Both the position numbers and the translations under genes were made by a program. Under the pieces are notes generated by a model that saw only the letters and a list, made by a program, of their open reading frames with translations, ran no database searches and was not told where the DNA came from. Shown here one piece after another: positions 1 to 6,439 of a stretch of DNA of 18,219 bases (position 1 is the first letter of the stretch; each line of letters begins with the position of its first letter). This stretch comes from CAG-1782 sp964418255 (lineage in GTDB: Bacteria > Bacillota > Clostridia > Christensenellales > DTU072), in the NCBI GenBank assembly GCA_964418255.1, contig CAYQKV010000017.1, forward strand, positions 1-18,219, read 5' to 3'.

Positions 1-946
1 CCATACCTACGGCGAGAGCGGTCGCCTTTTCCAGTGAATCTATGAGCGTTCTTTTACGGAAAATCATTTTTCCTCTTACGTCCGCTATGGGAAAAAGCGT
101 ACTTTCCTTTATTTCTTTCGTTAAGGCGGGAAGAATCGACCTCGGCGCGATAATTCTCGAAACGCCGCACCCCGCCGTAATCGCGGCGAGAGAAGACGCG
201 GCAAGTTTTACCGCTCCGCAATAGTTTTCGCAGCCGCCCATAACCGCGGCGAAGCCGTAATCTCCTTTATGGGAAAAGTTTTTTCTGAAAGAGACGAATT
301 CCGCGAAATCTTCCGCTTCGCAAAGTTTATAATATTCTCCATTTATGGGTATTCCTATATCGACGTTTTCGAGGCGCTTTATCGCGTCTTTCGCTTTCCC
401 GAGAAAATGTCCGCTTTTATAAGTTCCCACGCTTACGGTAAGGTCGCTTATCACAAACTTTTCACCGAGTCCGTTATCTCCGTTAAGTCCGCTGTTTATG
501 TCTACCGCCAGAACGAACGCGCCCGAATTGTTGATTTTATCTATTATTTTTGCGGTTTTTTCGTCGGGAACGCCTTTATAACCCGTTCCGAAAATGCAAT
601 CCACGACCGTATCGAACCCGGAAAAGTCCTCCGTTCCGTCGATTACGCGGTATTCAATACCTTTCTCTACGCACAAATCGAAATAATATTTGCCGCAATC
701 GGAAAATTTTTCTTTCAACAAAAACAGCACGCATTGCCGCGTGCCGTCGTATATTTCGAGGGCGATGACGAAACCGTCTCCCGCGTTGTTGCCCGTTCCG
801 CACACTATCGCGGTTTTCCCGTTAAAATCGTGCGTTTTCGCAACCGCTTTACCCGCCCGAAGCATAAGCGTGCGGGCGGAAGTTCCGTTATCGATTTCCT
901 CATTGTCCGCTCGGCGCATCACCGCCGTGGAGACAACCTTTTTCAT
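1..946 (-). CDS. nnr: Bifunctional NAD(P)H-hydrate epimerase / ADP- or ATP-dependent NAD(P)HX dehydratase, C-terminus off window
   Basis: Repairs hydrated NADH and NADPH: the N-terminal YjeF domain epimerises NAD(P)HX and the C-terminal carbohydrate-kinase-like domain dehydrates it. The visible 315 residues start at ATG 946-944 and read to the left edge with no stop. Epimerase-domain motifs seen are GTGNNAGDG (residues 50-58), VDCIFGTGYKG (115-125) and VDINSGLNGDNG (148-159). The last matches the usual DxPSGL motif except for Asn in place of Pro. The dehydratase domain begins near residue 225 with HKGDYG, followed by a GGCENYCGAVKLA stretch typical of the family. The start overlaps the stop of the upstream flavoprotein gene as ATGA, implying translational coupling. 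Roughly the last 180 residues are missing, judged by the usual family length of about 500. Confidence 0.9.
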   Translation of the reverse strand, partial: MKKVVSTAVMRRADNEEIDNGTSARTLMLRAGKAVAKTHDFNGKTAIVCGTGNNAGDGFVIALEIYDGTRQCVLFLLKEKFSDCGKYYFDLCVEKGIEYRVIDGTEDFSGFDTVVDCIFGTGYKGVPDEKTAKIIDKINNSGAFVLAVDINSGLNGDNGLGEKFVISDLTVSVGTYKSGHFLGKAKDAIKRLENVDIGIPINGEYYKLCEAEDFAEFVSFRKNFSHKGDYGFAAVMGGCENYCGAVKLAASSLAAITAGCGVSRIIAPRSILPALTKEIKESTLFPIADVRGKMIFRKRTLIDSLEKATALAVGM

Positions 947-2328
947 TTCTTTCTCCCGAGCAGTCTGCGCGCCATAACGACGCCCATTACCGAAGCCATC
1001 ATAAGTCCTCTCGTCCAACCGCTCGAATCCCCGAGGCAATGGAGATTTTGTATGTTGGTATTCAAGTCGGAATCCATTTTTATTCTGTTGGAATAGAATT
1101 TTATTTCCGGCGCGTACAAAAGGGTTTCGCTTCCGGCAAAACCGGGCACTACCTTATCCACCTGGTCGATAAATCCGAGAATGCTCGTCATCGTTCTGTA
1201 AGGGATTGCGCTTGTGATGTCACCCGCCACCGCGTCTTTTAAGGTAGGCGTAACGTTACCTCTCGGCAATTCTTTTTCCCAGGTACGTTTTCCCGCTCTT
1301 ATATCGCCCAGCCTCTGGACTAGTATCTGACCGCCGCCGAGCATATTGAGAAGCTGTCCGATGTTCTGAGCGTACAGAATAGGTTCGTTAAACGGCACGC
1401 TGAAATGATGGGAACACAAAATAGCGAGGTTGGTATTTTCCGATTTTCTGTCCTTAAAAGAGTGACCGTTTACCAACGCGAGGTCGTTTTCGTAATTTTC
1501 CTGCGCGACGTATCCGCCGGGGTTCTGACAAAAGGTTCTCACTTTGTTTTTGAACGGTTTCGGGTAACCTATGAGTTTGGACTCGTACAAGGCTTTATTT
1601 ACCGTTTCCATAACTTCGTTGCGGAGTTCCACCCTCACGCCTATATCGACTACGCCCGCTTCGTTTTCGATGTGGTGCGTTCTGCACATATTTTCCAACC
1701 AATCCGCGCCTTTTCTTCCGGTAGCGACTATGGTCTTTTCCGCGCGGAATTCTTTGCTTCCCACCGTCGCGCCGTAGCAAACGCCGTTTTCGATTATCAG
1801 ATTATCCGCATCGCTTAAAGGGTAGAGTTCCACGCCGTTATCGAGCAGATAATTCTGTATGCGCAAATACAAATCGTGAGCTTTTTCCGTGCCGAGGTGT
1901 CTAATCGGGCAATCGACGAGTTTAAGGTCCGCCTGAATGGCTTTAAGCCTTATGTTTTTGATTTCCTCGGTGTTTTCAATTCCCTCGATATGTTTATCCG
2001 CGCCGAATTCGAGGTAAATCCCGTCGGCGTAATCGATGATTTCCTGCGCATACTGTTCTCCGATAAGTTCGGGCAAATCGCCGCCTACTTCGTAGCTTAA
2101 AGAAAGTTTGCCGTCGCTGAACGCGCCCGCGCCCGCAAAGCCCGAGGTTATGTTGCAAGTGGGCTGGCAGTGCACGCATTTTCCCGTCACGTTTTTCGGG
2201 CAGCTTCTTTTATCGACGAGTTTTCCCTGGTCGAGAATGGCTATTTTTTTATTGCTTTTGTTTTTAATCAGTTCGAGCGCGGTAAAAATCCCGGCGGGAC
2301 CCGCTCCTATAATCAATACGTCGTACAT
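943..2328 (-). CDS. FAD-dependent dehydrogenase-like protein, COG2509 family
   Basis: A 461-residue flavoprotein of unknown substrate. The N-terminus carries the dinucleotide-binding signature GAGPAG (8-13) after a hydrophobic strand. The C-terminus has HCLGDSSGWTRGLMMAS, a typical second FAD contact. Between residues 43 and 58 are four cysteines (43, 51, 54, 58), followed by GFAGAGAFSDGKLS (63-76); I recall both as typical of COG2509. The cysteines could bind a metal or form disulfides, which is inference. A GGAGG ribosome site lies 10 nt before ATG 2328, and a strong promoter is at 2387-2359. The gene leads a two-gene operon with nnr. The pairing may hint at pyridine-nucleotide or flavin housekeeping, but the reaction is unknown. 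Confidence 0.85.
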   Translation of the reverse strand: MYDVLIIGAGPAGIFTALELIKNKSNKKIAILDQGKLVDKRSCPKNVTGKCVHCQPTCNITSGFAGAGAFSDGKLSLSYEVGGDLPELIGEQYAQEIIDYADGIYLEFGADKHIEGIENTEEIKNIRLKAIQADLKLVDCPIRHLGTEKAHDLYLRIQNYLLDNGVELYPLSDADNLIIENGVCYGATVGSKEFRAEKTIVATGRKGADWLENMCRTHHIENEAGVVDIGVRVELRNEVMETVNKALYESKLIGYPKPFKNKVRTFCQNPGGYVAQENYENDLALVNGHSFKDRKSENTNLAILCSHHFSVPFNEPILYAQNIGQLLNMLGGGQILVQRLGDIRAGKRTWEKELPRGNVTPTLKDAVAGDITSAIPYRTMTSILGFIDQVDKVVPGFAGSETLLYAPEIKFYSNRIKMDSDLNTNIQNLHCLGDSSGWTRGLMMASVMGVVMARRLLGRKK

Positions 2329-2358
2329 AATCAGTCAACCTCCGTTTTTCCGTCGGAT

Positions 2359-2387
2359 ATTCTAACACAAAAGGAATTTTTTTTCAA
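2359..2387 (-). promoter_or_regulatory. Sigma-A-type promoter of the flavoprotein-nnr operon
   Basis: On the minus strand TTGAAA (2387-2382) is separated by 17 bp from TAGAAT (2364-2359). The predicted transcription start near 2352 gives a leader of about 24 nt that contains the GGAGG ribosome site. Upstream, about 2370-2480 is a pyrimidine-rich stretch on the plus strand with no gene. Confidence 0.7.
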
Positions 2388-2498
2388 TCGAAAACGCCCT
2401 TTTTCGCATTTTTTATTCCCTTTTCCCTTTGTTTTATCCCGTTCACCCTTCTCATCTCGTCATTTTCTGCTTAATACTCGGAAACGGACGTATTTTAT

Positions 2499-2530
2499 TT
2501 GAGTTTTTTCCCTTATAATGTTAATATAAT
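2499..2530 (+). promoter_or_regulatory. Candidate promoter region of the DUF1538-PII operon
   Basis: Two perfect TATAAT boxes lie at 2514-2519 and 2525-2530, just before GTG 2542. The best -35-like sequence is TTGAGT at 2499-2504, which is 9 bp from the first box and 20 bp from the second, so neither pairing is ideal. If the second box is used, transcription would start about 5 nt before the GTG; with the first, about 16 nt. No Shine-Dalgarno is visible in either leader. Confidence 0.45.
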
Positions 2531-2541
2531 TTTTAATAATT

Positions 2542-4095
2542 GTGAATAAAGTTTTTTTGAAAAAGTTAAGGGAAGCCTGTTTTTCCGTTTTCCCGATAAC
2601 TTTGATAATCGTAATACTCAATTTTGCCATAAGCCCGATGGACAAATACTCTTTCGGGTCGTTTATCGTGGGGGCGGTTCTTCTCCTTTTCGGCACGGCT
2701 CTCTATTCCCTCGGCGTGGATTCCGCCATAGAGCCTATCGGCGAACATATCGGTTACAAAATAAGCCACACGAAAAACGTAGTTTTGCTTCTTCTTGCGG
2801 TCTTTTTAATCGGCTGCTTCGTAACGATAGCCGAGCCCGACCTTACCGTTCTTTCCGGGCAGGTTTCGATAAACAGCACGGTTCTCATTCTCACCGTTTC
2901 CGTCGGCGTGGGGCTTTTTATGCTTATCGCTATGCTCAGAATGATACTGCGCATAAATCTCAACGTCGTTCTCGCGATTTTCTACGGACTAACTTTTCTC
3001 CTTCTGATTTTCGTCGACAAGTCGATTATTCCTCTTGCTTTCGACTCGGGAGGCGTGACGACGGGTCCTATTACCGTACCTTTCATAATGACTTTGTCCG
3101 CGGGTATAAGCGCGGTTATCGGCGGTTCGAAATCGCAGGAAAACAGTTTCGGCACGATTGGTATCTGTTCTATCGGACCTATCGCCGTCATACTTATTCT
3201 TTCCTTGATTATGAAAACCGAAAGTTCGGCGGAACTCACATATCTTACCGAGCTTAACTCGGTCGGAGATATTTTCATCGTTTACCTCAAAGCTCTTCCG
3301 ATATACCTGAAAGAAGTGGGAATCGCTCTCGCGCCCATTACGGCGTTTTTCCTTATTATGCAGGTATTTTCCATAAAACTGCCCCCAAAACGCCTTATCC
3401 GCATACTCGTAGGTTTGCTCTACACCTATATCGGGCTCACTCTTTTCCTTACGGGCGTGAACGTCGGTTTTATGGCTACGGGTACATATATCGGCGCAAA
3501 GGTCGCGGAAGTAAACCGTTATCTTATAATTCCCATCGGAATGGCGGTAGGCGCGTTCATCGTACTTGCAGAACCCGCTATACATATTCTCAACAAGCAG
3601 GTCGAAGAAATAACGGGCAGTATGATTTCCCGAAAAACGATGTTCGTCGTTCCTATGTTTTCAATGGCTCTCGCCGTCGGCGCGTCTATGCTTCGCGTAG
3701 CCACGGGAATAAGTATGCTTTATATCATTCTTCCCGGATATATCATTGCAATCGCGCTGTCGTTTTTCGTACCGAAAATATTTACCGGCATTGCGTTTGA
3801 CTCGGGCGGCGTTGCGAGCGGTCCTATGACGGCGACTTTTCTTCTTCCCTTCGCTATGGGCGCGTGCGACGCTCTCGGCGGCGATATTCTTTCGGACGCA
3901 TTCGGCACGATAGGCACGGTCGCCCTCGTTCCTCTAATCGTTCTTCAACTTCTCGGTCTCATATACAAGATAAAGAATTCCAAAGAAGCCGCTCGTCTCA
4001 AACGCAGTAATGCCGAACTTCTCGCCCGCGAAGGCGAAATCATAGAATTCGATTATACCGACGGCTGCGAAACGAACTACAAGGAGGAACAGTGA
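2542..4095 (+). CDS. DUF1538 family multi-pass membrane protein, two tandem DUF1538 domains
   Basis: A 517-residue inner-membrane protein and putative transporter whose substrate is not established. It is an internal duplication. Half 1 has AEPD (97-100), AFDSGGVTTGPIT (166-178) and NSFGTIG (201-207). Half 2 repeats these as AEPA (343-346), AFDSGGVASGPMT (418-430) and DAFGTIG (452-458), about 250 residues later. Polar DSGG motifs embedded in hydrophobic segments resemble ion-binding re-entrant loops, which is inference. The GTG start is chosen because the frame is closed by TAA at 2527-2529 and the N-terminus fits the family; no Shine-Dalgarno is seen. The C-terminal 40 residues are charged and probably cytosolic. 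The stop overlaps the next start (GTGA), coupling it to the first PII-like gene. Confidence 0.88.
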   Translation: MNKVFLKKLREACFSVFPITLIIVILNFAISPMDKYSFGSFIVGAVLLLFGTALYSLGVDSAIEPIGEHIGYKISHTKNVVLLLLAVFLIGCFVTIAEPDLTVLSGQVSINSTVLILTVSVGVGLFMLIAMLRMILRINLNVVLAIFYGLTFLLLIFVDKSIIPLAFDSGGVTTGPITVPFIMTLSAGISAVIGGSKSQENSFGTIGICSIGPIAVILILSLIMKTESSAELTYLTELNSVGDIFIVYLKALPIYLKEVGIALAPITAFFLIMQVFSIKLPPKRLIRILVGLLYTYIGLTLFLTGVNVGFMATGTYIGAKVAEVNRYLIIPIGMAVGAFIVLAEPAIHILNKQVEEITGSMISRKTMFVVPMFSMALAVGASMLRVATGISMLYIILPGYIIAIALSFFVPKIFTGIAFDSGGVASGPMTATFLLPFAMGACDALGGDILSDAFGTIGTVALVPLIVLQLLGLIYKIKNSKEAARLKRSNAELLAREGEIIEFDYTDGCETNYKEEQ

Positions 4096-4424
4096 AAGGA
4101 CTTAAACTTCTCGTCATCATAGTAGACAGAAAAGACGTCGACAAAGTCGCGGAAACTGCCGCGTCGCAAGGCGCGTCGTTCGCTCACGTCTGTTACGGGC
4201 GCGGAACGGCAAACAACGCGATACTCAATATGCTCGGACTCGGAGAAAGCGAAAAAGGCATCGTGTTCGCCGCGGTAAACTCCGATTCCATAGAAAAAAT
4301 ATATTCCGACCTCGACTATCTTTTCGATTTCCGCAAGCCCGGCGGCGGAATATCTTTCACGATTCCTATGTCCGCGGTAGGCGGACCTGCGACTTTGCAA
4401 ATTCTCTCGGGCAATAAGGAGTAA
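4092..4424 (+). CDS. PII-like signalling protein 1
   Basis: A 110-residue protein of GlnB size and pattern: an N-terminal beta strand (LKLLVIIVD), a helix, a second strand ending in CYGRGT (35-40), a loop, then KGIVFAAV (55-62) and the C-terminal FRKPGGGISFTIPM segment (80-93). PII proteins are cytosolic trimers that bind adenine nucleotides and 2-oxoglutarate and control transporters or enzymes. The T-loop region (about 37-55) has no tyrosine, so uridylylation as in proteobacterial GlnB is unlikely. The GTG start overlaps the DUF1538 stop by 4 nt, with AAGGAGG just upstream. The context suggests it regulates the membrane protein; its ligand is unknown. Confidence 0.82.
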   Translation: MKGLKLLVIIVDRKDVDKVAETAASQGASFAHVCYGRGTANNAILNMLGLGESEKGIVFAAVNSDSIEKIYSDLDYLFDFRKPGGGISFTIPMSAVGGPATLQILSGNKE

Positions 4425-4426
4425 TT

Positions 4427-4924
4427 ATGGACAACGGATACGAACTGATTTTCACGATATTAAACCGCGGTTTTTCCGACCTCGCTATGGACAGCGCGCG
4501 AAGCAGCGGCGCAACCGGCGGCACGATAATAACCGCGCGCGGCACGGGTTCGAAGGAAGTGGAAAAACTCTTCGGCATCACCATATCGCAGGAAAAAGAA
4601 ATCATCCTCATTCTTACTCCCAAAGAAAAGCGCAACGATATAATGAGCGCGATATGTAAATCCGCGGGGCTGACCACGCAAGGCAAAGGCATCGCCTTTT
4701 CCGTTCCCGTAAACGACGTGCTCGGAGTAAGTTTCGGTATAAGCCGTCCCGCTTCTCCGTCCGCAATCGAGAGCGAGACGCCCTTAAAAGAAAGCGAAAA
4801 AACCTTGCCCGAAGAGGAAAACCCGACGGATATTACGCCCTCTTCTCCCTCTTTTGAAAATCCGTCGAAAACTATCGTTTCGGATACCGAAAATCAAACT
4901 ACGGTCACGGAAAACAAGGAATAA
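4427..4924 (+). CDS. PII-like signalling protein 2 with disordered acidic tail
   Basis: A 165-residue protein. Residues 1-105 form a PII-like fold aligned with its upstream neighbour: ARGTGSKEVEKLFG (37-50) matches the GRGT loop of protein 1, and TTQGKGIAFSVPV (83-95) resembles the PII B-loop and final strand. Residues 107-165 are rich in Ser, Thr, Pro, Glu and Asn and look unstructured, which is unusual for PII proteins. The two copies are diverged rather than recent duplicates and may form hetero-oligomers or sense different ligands (inference). A good AAGGAG lies 5 nt before ATG 4427, overlapping the end of the upstream gene. Confidence 0.8.
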   Translation: MDNGYELIFTILNRGFSDLAMDSARSSGATGGTIITARGTGSKEVEKLFGITISQEKEIILILTPKEKRNDIMSAICKSAGLTTQGKGIAFSVPVNDVLGVSFGISRPASPSAIESETPLKESEKTLPEEENPTDITPSSPSFENPSKTIVSDTENQTTVTENKE

Positions 4925-4928
4925 GATT

Positions 4929-5786
4929 ATGTCTAAGTGTTATCTTTGTCCGATAAAGTGCGGCGCGGACAGAGAAAAAAGCGTAGGCGTTTGCCGCGCG
5001 GGCGGCGAGATGAAAGTATGCCGAATCGCTCCGCATTTTTTCGAAGAGCCACCTATAAGCGGCACAAACGGCAGCGGCACCGTGTTTTTCAGCGGTTGTT
5101 CTCTTGACTGCGAATTCTGTCAAAACCACGAAATAAGCAAGTCCTACGTAGGGAAGACGATGACTCCCGCCGAGCTTGCCGCCGAAATCAAGAAGTTGGA
5201 AGAAAGCGGCGTTCACAATATAAACTTCGTTACGCCCACGCATTTTTCCGATAAAATAAGGCAGGCTCTCGATATTTACCGTCCGTCTATTCCCATTGTC
5301 TACAACACTTCCGGGTACGAACTGGAAAGCGTGGTGAAAGAACTTCTTCCCTACGTTGATATTTTCCTTACCGATATGAAATACTCGTCGGACGACGCGG
5401 CGTTAAAATACTCGAAACGGGCAAATTACGTCGAACATTGCAAAAAGTCGCTTGACGTAATGGTAAAAAACAAGCCTCTTATCTTCGTCGGAGATTTAAT
5501 GAAACAAGGCGTTATCGTAAGGCACCTCGTTCTTCCAGAAAATCTCGAAAACACTTTCGGAGTAATCGACTATTTTGCCGAAAACTACAAAGACAAGGCG
5601 TACTTGTCCGTTATGTCGCAGTTCGTCCCCGCGTACAAATCCACGCTTAATCGCGTTCTTTCTCCCCTCGAATACAAAATCGTATTGAAAAAACTCTTTT
5701 CTTCGGGTATAGATAATTGTTTCGTACAGGAACTTTCCTCTGCGAAAACCGAATATATTCCCGAATTCTACACCGAACCGGATTGA
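4929..5786 (+). CDS. Radical SAM protein, PflX-like (COG1313)
   Basis: A 285-residue radical S-adenosylmethionine protein. The [4Fe-4S] motif is FSGCSLDCEFCQNHE, with Cys57, Cys61 and Cys64 spaced CX3CX2C. An N-terminal cysteine cluster (4, 7, 11, 22) may hold another metal site, as seen in PflX/COG1313 relatives. These resemble pyruvate formate-lyase activating enzymes, but their substrate is not known. The reading frame is open back to 4854, but ATG 4929 is chosen because AAGGA lies 8 nt upstream and the family begins with the Cys-rich MxxCxLC segment. It is the last gene of the DUF1538-PII operon; whether it is functionally linked is unclear. Its last 19 bp overlap the convergent gene's 3' end. 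Confidence 0.87.
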   Translation: MSKCYLCPIKCGADREKSVGVCRAGGEMKVCRIAPHFFEEPPISGTNGSGTVFFSGCSLDCEFCQNHEISKSYVGKTMTPAELAAEIKKLEESGVHNINFVTPTHFSDKIRQALDIYRPSIPIVYNTSGYELESVVKELLPYVDIFLTDMKYSSDDAALKYSKRANYVEHCKKSLDVMVKNKPLIFVGDLMKQGVIVRHLVLPENLENTFGVIDYFAENYKDKAYLSVMSQFVPAYKSTLNRVLSPLEYKIVLKKLFSSGIDNCFVQELSSAKTEYIPEFYTEPD

Positions 5787-6106
5787 CCTTTACGCGCGTT
5801 CATTTCCATAAAAATTCTCAGCATATTCATAACGTCCTTGCCGAAAACTTCGCTCATATCGCTCGGCGCGTTTCTCTCTTTTTTTACGTTTTCTTCGACG
5901 TTTTCTTTGGGCTTTGCGTTACCTCGGTTTCCGCCCATAAGGGACATAAGCATAGCCGCCATAGGATTGATTCCTCCGCCGCTTCCGCCGCCGTTTCCTC
6001 CGCCTGCGCCCGCAAACATTTTCATCATCATTTCGGGTGAAACTCCGCCCGACCCGCCGTTTTTTGCGAGCAACAACGGCAACAACATCATAAGATTGGC
6101 GTTCAT
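5768..6106 (-). CDS. Small Met- and Gly-rich protein of unknown function
   Basis: A 112-residue protein with no family I recognise. It contains 16 methionines (about 14%), clustered as MM near the N-terminus, EMMMKM in the middle and MAAMLMSLMGG. A glycine-rich GGG/GGS stretch spans about residues 34-46. A Lys/Glu-rich hydrophilic segment (about 64-80) follows, then a helix-forming tail (MSEVFGKDVMNMLRIFMEM). AGGAG lies a few bases before ATG 6106. The gene sits 8 nt after the preceding small gene, so the two are almost certainly co-translated with the desulfurase-like gene. Metal (copper) binding or an assembly role are possibilities only. Coding is supported by the ribosome site and operon position rather than by homology. 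Confidence 0.65.
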   Translation of the reverse strand: MNANLMMLLPLLLAKNGGSGGVSPEMMMKMFAGAGGGNGGGSGGGINPMAAMLMSLMGGNRGNAKPKENVEENVKKERNAPSDMSEVFGKDVMNMLRIFMEMNARKGQSGSV

Positions 6107-6114
6107 AAACTCTC

Positions 6115-6408
6115 CTACTGTCTTTTAAGCTGTGCAATCAGCTCTTTCATTCTCGCGGACTGTTCGGGGGTGAGAAAGGTTTTTACCTGTCCGTAAAACG
6201 AATCGAGTTCGTTTGCCGAAATGTTCCCGCTCGAAACGCTCCCCACTCTGAAAAGTTCCTGCATAAGCTGTTCTTCGCTCATCGACGAATACTTGTCTAT
6301 CGCTTCGGTCGCGCTCATATCATTACGCGGTTTTTCCCGTTCTTTTTTCGCGCTTTCCGCTTTTTTTTGTTCTCTTTGCTTCCGTCTCATATATTCGCCT
6401 ACGTCCAT
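6115..6408 (-). CDS. Small charged helical protein of unknown function
   Basis: A 97-residue soluble protein, not recognised. The first 30 residues are very Lys/Glu/Arg-rich (MRRKQREQKKAESAKKERE) and likely form a long helix or coiled coil. The remainder looks like a small helical domain with MSEEQLMQELFRVG and a final LTPEQSARMKELIAQLKRQ helix. A clear GGAGG ribosome site lies just before ATG 6408. It is 31 nt downstream of the desulfurase-like gene and 8 nt upstream of the Met/Gly-rich gene, forming a three-gene operon. A link to the desulfurase is suggested only by position. Confidence 0.7.
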   Translation of the reverse strand: MDVGEYMRRKQREQKKAESAKKEREKPRNDMSATEAIDKYSSMSEEQLMQELFRVGSVSSGNISANELDSFYGQVKTFLTPEQSARMKELIAQLKRQ

Positions 6409-6439
6409 AATTTCCTCCGCCGTACATTATATTCGTCCG

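Noticed and set aside
269..1096. A 275-codon plus-strand open frame
   Set aside because: It lies opposite nnr and the flavoprotein 3' end, whose minus-strand translations show clear family motifs. It has no ribosome site or recognisable domain.
2989..3585. A 198-codon minus-strand open frame
   Set aside because: It lies opposite the DUF1538 gene; its charged composition is the expected reverse image of hydrophobic codons.
4854..4928. A 25-residue basic N-terminal extension of the radical SAM protein
   Set aside because: It overlaps the upstream PII-like gene in another frame and lacks a ribosome site. ATG 4929 has AAGGA at proper spacing and fits the family.
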